A stretch of 35,344 nucleotides of DNA from an uncultured Pelagibacteraceae bacterium. GTDB taxonomy: Bacteria > Pseudomonadota > Alphaproteobacteria > Pelagibacterales > AG-422-B15. The first letter of the stretch is position 1; each line of letters opens with the position of its first letter. Under the pieces are notes generated by a model. The model was not told the DNA's origin, did no database searches, and was given only the letters and a program-made list of their open reading frames with translations. Position numbers and translations under genes: made by a program. Positions 34,065 through 35,344 of this stretch are shown here, in pieces. The stretch is from positions 1-35,344 of the forward strand of contig CACDOH010000010.1 in NCBI GenBank assembly GCA_902554325.1, read 5' to 3'.

Positions 34065-35344
34065 TTAAAATGCCGTTACAAATTGTATCGCTGTTGAAGT
34101 AAAACTTTCACTTAAAAATGGTGCATCTCGATAATCCAACGATAGTTTGATGTGTTGATTGGGTTGCAGCGTATAAATTGAATATAACCCTGCTTCATAT
34201 CGAGTAGTTTTTAACACCTGTGGGGTAAGCGAAACACTGTTAATGTATTCGCCTGTAGCATTATAACTGCTGATCTTATTGGATAGATCATGTTCAAGTC
34301 CAATATACCCACCACCTAACCACTGGTTTGCTAATTTCTTTTCACCATAAAGATTAAGTTCATTAGTCACAGCGTTATGTTCTACAGAACTATAGGTAAC
34401 AGGAAAATCTACCGCACTGGTCTCTGTATATCCAGAGCGATTTGAATTTTTATAATTTAATTTGGCCACCCCGGTTAAAGCAATACCTTGATAACTAGGT
34501 AGTTCAGTAACAACTTCCAATTGCATACCCTCACTAGCAATGCTACTGCTACCGGTACCAGCTTCAGTATCGGTTAACACATCGCGGGTAATGTTATAAT
34601 TTTCATTATTATAAGCTGCTGAGAGTTTAGCGGTATATTCACGACCAGCATAAGTTCCACTATACGCGGCAAATATTCCCAGTGTAGGCTCGTTACGTGT
34701 ATCTTGATAGTTGCTTGGTAGCTCTTGATCACTTTGGTCGATTAAGCCACCAAGAGATAAATTGGGTTGCAGTTGATAAGCGCCCACTAAGGTATATGCA
34801 CTTTGCGCACTATTGCTGCTAAGTTCATCGTTGTGATTATCACTATCTTGACGTAGTGATAATTGTGCACACACTTTCTTTGCTCCAAAATAATTGCAGT
34901 TCGCATTTAAACTTTGGCTCAGTACATTATTTTTATAATTTAAAATAGAATGTAATTGGGAACCAGTAGTCGCAAGAGCAGTGGTAGTGTTTGTAACATC
35001 CAACATTACATTTCTATAAATAAAAGCTCGACGGCCATCTGTTGAACCTGAATAACCCACAATTACTGAACCATCACTACTAACACCGTAAGCGTAACTA
35101 TATGAACCACCCGTTAATACGCCTAAGCTGGTCATCGTGCCATCAACATATTTAAATGCTCGATTGCCATCTGTTGAACCTGAATAACCCACAATTACTG
35201 AACCATCACTATTAACACCCCGAGCGGTACTAGATGAACCACCCGTTAATACGCCTAAGCTGGACATTTCAGCGTACGAAATTTTATATAAGCTTAAAAA
35301 AAATAAAGAACTCAGAATGATAAGGTTGAGCAATTTTAATATTG
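34065..35344 (-). CDS. Autotransporter with two HAF-type repeats, 5' truncated by window edge
   Basis: The reading frame is open to the window's last base. An in-frame TTG at 35333 could start it, but the preceding codons (ILK) look like the n-region of the same signal peptide, so the real start is probably outside. Counting from that TTG, the leader ends near residue 21. Two 44-residue repeats follow (about 24-67 and 68-108), each with SLGVLTGG, GVxSDGSVIVGYSGSTDG and AF.Y, the HAF extracellular-repeat pattern. Residues from about 155 form an autotransporter-type beta-barrel ending in FVTAF. The passenger is unusually short. Base composition looks less AT-rich than in its neighbours, perhaps from transfer. 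A surface role, such as adhesion, is only inferred. Confidence 0.8.
   Translation of the reverse strand, partial: ILKLLNLIILSSLFFLSLYKISYAEMSSLGVLTGGSSSTARGVNSDGSVIVGYSGSTDGNRAFKYVDGTMTSLGVLTGGSYSYAYGVSSDGSVIVGYSGSTDGRRAFIYRNVMLDVTNTTTALATTGSQLHSILNYKNNVLSQSLNANCNYFGAKKVCAQLSLRQDSDNHNDELSSNSAQSAYTLVGAYQLQPNLSLGGLIDQSDQELPSNYQDTRNEPTLGIFAAYSGTYAGREYTAKLSAAYNNENYNITRDVLTDTEAGTGSSSIASEGMQLEVVTELPSYQGIALTGVAKLNYKNSNRSGYTETSAVDFPVTYSSVEHNAVTNELNLYGEKKLANQWLGGGYIGLEHDLSNKISSYNATGEYINSVSLTPQVLKTTRYEAGLYSIYTLQPNQHIKLSLDYRDAPFLSESFTSTAIQFVTAF
35001..35264 (-). repeat. Tandem 132-bp coding repeat in autotransporter passenger
   Basis: Two direct copies with a period of 132 bases (44 codons). Over the comparable 102 bases I count eight mismatches, seven of them inside a stretch of about 25 bases, while the first 45 bases (plus-strand order) are identical. 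The copies lie in frame, so gain or loss of a unit keeps the protein readable. Confidence 0.85.

Noticed and set aside
1-35344. CRISPR arrays, insertion sequences, prophage genes, toxin-antitoxin or restriction systems
   Set aside because: No regularly spaced repeats, transposase or integrase motifs, or defence-type domains were seen on either strand.

Overview
This window looks like a chromosomal segment of a low-GC, streamlined marine-type alphaproteobacterium. The class assignment rests on family content and gene order that I recognise from Alphaproteobacteria: a UbiH-like gene divergent from ftsK-lolA, a short LON-domain protein, an IalB-like protein beside rlmN-argG, an SDHAF4/DUF1674 small protein, and gpsA-tsaD divergent from hemC-hemD. 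Genes are packed very tightly, with overlapping convergent stop codons and divergent spacers of about 25-100 bases, and there is no insertion sequence, prophage or CRISPR array. The exact clade (for example AEGEAN-169/HIMB59-like, SAR116-like or PS1-like) cannot be fixed by eye.

Layout. 1-1051: the 3' part of an outer-membrane porin and its terminator. 1068-2891: PLP-homeostasis protein YggS, a YkuD L,D-transpeptidase and a winged-helix regulator with a degenerate receiver. 2895-7152 (minus): ftsK-lolA-glutamine synthetase-like gene. 7257-9061: a UbiH-like flavoprotein convergent with a LON-domain protein. 9153-11397: tRNA-Gly(GCC), an FkbM methyltransferase and a UMF1-type MFS transporter. 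11402-13625 (minus): rpe-purH. 13725-13877: a 50-residue SDHAF4-like assembly factor. 13890-20272 (minus): the compact run tsaD-gpsA-EVE-acs-membrane hydrolase-DUF985 cupin-cytochrome c. 20364-22020: hemC-hemD.

22179-30139 (plus) is the most distinctive block. A very large DUF1302 outer-membrane-type protein and a DUF1329 (LolA/LolB-like) periplasmic protein are followed by a strong terminator, then a Ycf48/BNR propeller protein, a short-chain dehydrogenase, a class I glutamine amidotransferase, YggT and FolD. DUF1302, DUF1329 and Ycf48-like genes often occur together with an MMPL/RND permease in other proteobacteria. No permease is present here, so the envelope system is either split across the genome or works without one.

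30140-32948 (minus) holds ialB-like, rlmN and argG. 32979-33995 is a quinone-oxidoreductase-like enzyme. The window ends in a 5'-truncated autotransporter whose passenger is only two near-identical 44-residue HAF-type repeats.

Most genes are housekeeping: cell division, lipoprotein transport, purine, haem, folate and arginine synthesis, tRNA and rRNA modification, acetate activation. The accessory interest lies in the envelope: the DUF1302/DUF1329 system, the repeat-bearing autotransporter, the porin, the leaderless L,D-transpeptidase and the membrane-anchored hydrolase. No stretch longer than about 160 bases lacks a gene.
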